A stretch of 38,369 nt of DNA from Gracilaria vermiculophylla (Eukaryota > Rhodophyta > Florideophyceae > Gracilariales > Gracilariaceae): contig JAHNZQ020000181.1 in the NCBI GenBank assembly GCA_019155205.2, forward strand, positions 2,703,929 to 2,742,297, read 5' to 3'. The notes under the pieces were generated by a model. It saw only the letters and a program-made list of their open reading frames with translations. It did not search any database and was not told the DNA's origin. Both the position numbers and the translations under genes were made by a program. This document shows positions 35,468 to 38,369 of the stretch, piece by piece (position 1 is the first letter of the stretch; each line of letters starts with the position of its first letter).

Positions 35468-36463
35468 ATGGCGAGAGGAAGTCCACTTTCGCTTTCAGAA
35501 CAGCACCGAATCCTTAAAGATAAAGCAAAATAACACAACGTCTTCAATATTGCTAAGACACTAGGCCGTTCGCGTCATATTGTAGCATCTTTTCTATCAA
35601 ATCCGACAAAATATGGATTTGAACGTTCCCCTGGACGCCCGAAACTTCTGAAACCAGCTGATGAGAGGGCGTATAAAGCGCGAACTATCGTTAGGAAGTG
35701 CGTCGTGCGCAAAAATGGCAAAAGCATTGCCTAAACAAGCTCAAAATCAACAGTATGGCGAGCAATCAAACAAACAAATTTGCATCGATTCGTAAATATG
35801 AAAAAATCATTCGTTTTGCAGGACCACCATAAAGCAAATCGCGTTGCATGGTGTGCTCAGATGGATTGCTGGAAAAGTGAATGGAAAGATGTTATATTCT
35901 CAGATAAGAAGAAGTTCAATTTAGACGGACCAGATTGCTTTAAATATTATCGGCATGATCTGAGAAAAGAAAAGAAGACTTTCACATCCAGGCATTCAGG
36001 TAGAGCTTCTGTTTTGGTGTGGGCTGGAATCTCTAAGAAATGTACAACTGATACTGCTTTTATTGAATGTAATATGAATTCGGAAGGTTATCAGAATGTT
36101 TTTTACAACTACTTGTTACTATTTGCATATTGCTTGCGTGGAAATGATTTTGTTTTTCAGCAAGATAACGCTGCAGTACACACCTCTATTCACATGTAAG
36201 ATTGGTTCTCTGAGCTTGGCATGAATGTCATGCAGTGGCCAGCGCGATCGCCGGATTCAAACCCTATTGAAAACGTCTGGGGTTTACTGGCTAGGATGGT
36301 TTCTGGCCATGGCAGGCAGTTTAATACAGTTTTTTATTTAAAAACTTGTATTGAAAATTTCTGGAAAACTATCAATAGTTCAACTATAGATTATTACATA
36401 GATTCAATGCGAAAGCGTTGCATTAGTGTAATCCAGCAAAAAGGTGCAAAAGTCAATTATTGA
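35468..36463 (+). pseudogene. Tc1-like transposase with three in-frame TAA codons
   Basis: One reading frame of 331 codons runs from the ATG at 35468 to the TGA at 36461-36463. It is interrupted only by TAA at 35531, 35732 and 36197. The N-terminal helix-turn-helix region includes FNIAKTLGRSRHIVASFL, followed by a GRPR-like SPGRPK. The DDE residues lie in VIFSDKKKFNLDGPD, FQQDNAAVHTS and SPDSNPIENVWG. Thirty-four positions separate the second Asp from the Glu, the DD34E spacing of Tc1 rather than the DD34D of mariner. No frameshift was needed, so decay is by point mutation and probably recent. Confidence 0.9.
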
Positions 36464-36491
36464 ACAAGAGATAATGACCGTTTGAATTAAA

Positions 36492-36512
36492 GTGTCCTAT
36501 CATTTTCAAACG
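36492..36512 (-). repeat. Tc1 right inner repeat
   Basis: Inverse copy of the terminal repeat with about three mismatches in 21 bp, roughly 100 bp inside the right end. Confidence 0.75.
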
Positions 36513-36592
36513 ATTCTTAACTTAACATTTTTCAAAAACTGGTTTGCATAGGCCTACAGTACTAAAATTGATGATTTGCATCAAAATGCCAG

Positions 36593-36618
36593 GTGTCCTA
36601 TATTTTTGAAACAGACTT
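36593..36618 (-). repeat. Tc1 right terminal repeat (outer)
   Basis: Inverted partner of 35332-35357; 23 of 26 positions agree. Followed by the TA target copy at 36619-36620. Confidence 0.93.
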
Positions 36619-37943
36619 TACCTAGCCTTGGAGACCTACGCCATCACTATCGAAGCAACTGCACACCTTGATTCCAACCCCACTGCACCCACGGACCCAG
36701 CTCTCCTCAAAACGCACACAAACAAGAAGTCCAAGCTCCTTTCCGCCATACTAAGCAGTGTACCGCCTCCTTTACTCGGTCTCTTATTAGTACCGAAGTT
36801 CGCCCTACGCCATATGACCTCGTCCACTTTATTAAGATACACATTAACCAATCTACGAAGGACGACCATAAGTTCTTGAAAACCGAAGCAGAAAGCGTAC
36901 CATTCACCGCCGACACGGACATAGACGAGTATATCACAACCCACACCTCCATTAGACAAAAAATGATAGCAGCACGCTATCCAAACATCAAGGATGAGGA
37001 AACCACTGTGGATTTTATCCTAGCAGGACTACGCAACAACAGCACCCTCACACCCATCTTAGCCCCCATCATCCTACAGAAACCCAACACGATCAAGCAA
37101 TTTGTTAGAAGCTTCAAGGAACTGCATTCCCTCTACAATCCAATTCATGGACCGACGCCTTCCGCATCAGCAACATTGGGCTTCACCGGGGACTATCCGA
37201 CACCTCGATTCACCGGGGACTACCGCGGCCGGAGATTCCGAAGACCATACCGAGAATACCGCCGCAATTCATACCCCAGAAGCCTCCCACCAGGCGCAAC
37301 TCCGTGCAGATTTCACACGTCCCTAGGAATACCCTCTTCACACACCGATGCACAATGCAAAGATAGGCGACACCCAAAGTACCACATGAAACCCCAGGCC
37401 AACTATGCACGCCTGCATGATCCTCATCAACATACTCCCCCATCCCCGGTATTCCCCACTCCCCACTTCACTAAAGCCCAACAACCTTTACCATCCCCTC
37501 ATCAGGCACCAGATATCACTTTAGAGGCGGACACAGAATCCCATAGTACGTTTCTCTTAGACAGCGGTGCCCACCCATCTCACATCCAAAACCCCACTCC
37601 CGCCATGACCCCACCCCGCGACCCTATTCTGACCACCACCGCAACAAACACACAGACCAGATGCACCCACCATGGAAACATTCACATCCACCCCCACAAT
37701 AGTCCACACACGCTCACCACGTATGCGGTGTCCAACAAACACCTCAAACACAACCTACTGTCAGTCAATGACCTGGCCCACCGCTACGGACTAGTCCTCT
37801 TCACACCCAGAAAAGGATACATAACCAGCACCCAAACCAAACATCCGACGATCGTAGCAGCAGCATCCTGGACGACCAATCAATACCAACTTAGCGGCAA
37901 GGTCAGTAACGCGTACACGTCAAGAACAATTCCCCGTAAATAA

Positions 37944-38369
37944 CAGCACCAGCTTTCCATCACAACCAAACCTTCCAGATCCACAATCATGCCACCTAAA
38001 AACCAGAAGCCCTCCTCACAACCGCCCCACCACAAAACCAACAACAACATGGCCCCGCCAATTATTCCACTTCAAAAGAAACAGCAAGGAACCCGAATCC
38101 TAGCTACAATACACAACCCCCATCGACATCGACACCCATCAGCTATGGAACAGACACAACACAACTGGCACATAAGACTCAATCATACACACCCAACCAA
38201 AATCGCAGCCACAGCCAAACATCGACTCATCCCTAACATACCTGTAGTGCAACGCCAAAGGCGGGAAAAACACCACGAAGACGTTCGGAATCTTCCCCTT
38301 CTAGGGTAGCAAAGCAAACAGAGCCACTCTGGGCGTGCCACGGCGAAGCCGATTTGTAAGATCGAGGGC
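37944..38369 (+). pseudogene. Copia pol fragment (pre-integrase region), broken and truncated
   Basis: In the same frame as gag-protease after the TAA at 37941. HNWHIRLNHTHPTKIAATAK (about 38159-38218) matches the GAG pre-integrase WHxRLxH block. The expected Cys motif then appears only in another frame (CNAKGGK), and the first frame stops at 38307-38309. A third frame reads TEPLWACHGEADL near 38320-38360. At least two more frame breaks are implied. Confidence 0.65.

Larger units (their letters stand above)
35332..36618 (+). mobile_element. Tc1-like (DD34E, IR/DR-type) DNA transposon, 1287 bp, inactive
   Basis: The element is bounded by TA dinucleotides (35330-35331 and 36619-36620), the Tc1/mariner target duplication. 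Its 26-bp terminal repeats (35332-35357 and 36593-36618) agree at 23 positions. The outer end is CAGT on the left and AAGT on the right. Each end carries a second, inner copy of the repeat. It holds one transposase frame with three stop codons and sits inside the copia gag. Confidence 0.93.
35270..37943 (+). pseudogene. Copia gag-protease pseudogene, split by a Tc1 element
   Basis: The first in-frame ATG is 35270 (MDTEHHLKIPELDPSNYAPW). The frame is cut at the TA at 35330 by the Tc1-like insertion. It resumes in the same frame at 36621, once one TA copy is discounted. A frameshift follows near 36765-36800: the original frame ends at 36879, while the continuing gag sequence is in another frame (EVRPTPYDLVHFIKIHIN, then KTEAESVPF). 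A zinc-knuckle-like CRFH...HTDAQC begins at 37305 and the protease DSG is at 37560-37568. The reading ends at TAA 37941-37943. All of this marks an inactive copy. Confidence 0.82.
35045..38369 (+). mobile_element. Ty1/copia-type LTR retrotransposon, internal part, decayed and truncated by window
   Basis: A copia order is visible. An initiator-Met-type primer-binding site (35045-35056) is followed by gag (from 35270), an aspartic protease LLDSGAH (Asp codon 37560-37562), a post-protease block NLLSVNDLAHRYGLVLF, and a GAG pre-integrase domain (HNWHIRLNHTHPTKIAATAK). It is interrupted by a Tc1-like transposon, a gag frameshift, an in-frame TAA after the protease region and a further frame break near 38260. 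The plus strand is very G-poor. The element continues past the right edge. Confidence 0.85.

Noticed and set aside
35531..36199. Reassignment of TAA to a sense codon
   Set aside because: Conserved genes such as POLD1-flanking genes and the subtilase end normally, with TAA used as a stop in the subtilase. The TAA codons mark decay of the transposon.
1..38369. tRNA genes, rRNA genes and CRISPR arrays
   Set aside because: No A/B box pairs, rRNA blocks or regular repeat-spacer structure seen; the 18-bp array at 29341 has no spacers.

Overview
The window looks like nuclear DNA of an intron-poor, mesophilic red alga. The strongest clue is a nuclear gene (6210-7406) for CbbX, the activase of red-type Rubisco. 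It carries a Phe-containing transit peptide and no signal peptide, which argues for a primary red plastid. Eukaryotic housekeeping genes surround it (alpha-COP, DNA polymerase delta, serine palmitoyltransferase, U2AF large subunit). Most genes are single uninterrupted frames, and only two introns were recovered (91 and 95 nt). I cannot name the species; a Chondrus-like or Porphyridium-like genome would fit.

Layout. 1-761: AT-rich DNA with a doubled palindrome. 762-7406: a forward run of ALG12 (hidden first exon), U2AF2, GID8 and cbbX, in DNA that becomes extremely GC-rich from about 1.8 kb. 7879-9966: a plastid-targeted protein of unknown function. 10459-12114 (minus): gatA. 12461-12658: a U2 snRNA gene with its own TATA box. 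13174-19644: a MYND-like zinc protein, a secreted subtilase and POLD1, all forward. 19906-21474 (minus): a fusion of an UncI/CGL160-like plastid membrane domain with guanylate kinase. 21757-22382: VMA22 with one intron. 22782-23882 (minus): NIT2. 24059-31551: an MnmM-like methyltransferase, COPA and LCB2, forward. 32310-33095 (minus): mitochondrial uL24. About 35.0 kb to the end: a decayed Ty1/copia-type retrotransposon whose gag is split by a complete but dead Tc1-like DNA transposon (35332-36618).

Themes. Genes for one pathway are not clustered, as expected for a nuclear genome, but some connections are visible. U2 snRNA, U2AF2 and two introns sharing a CTGAC branch-site candidate 28-29 nt before the acceptor give an internally consistent picture of the spliceosome. 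ALG12, COPA, LCB2 and VMA22 serve the ER, Golgi and endomembranes. CbbX, GatA, the kinase fusion, the 7879 protein and probably MnmM serve the plastid.

The most unusual protein is the UncI-like/guanylate kinase fusion. It contains an internal Met at exactly the point where a free-standing guanylate kinase would begin.
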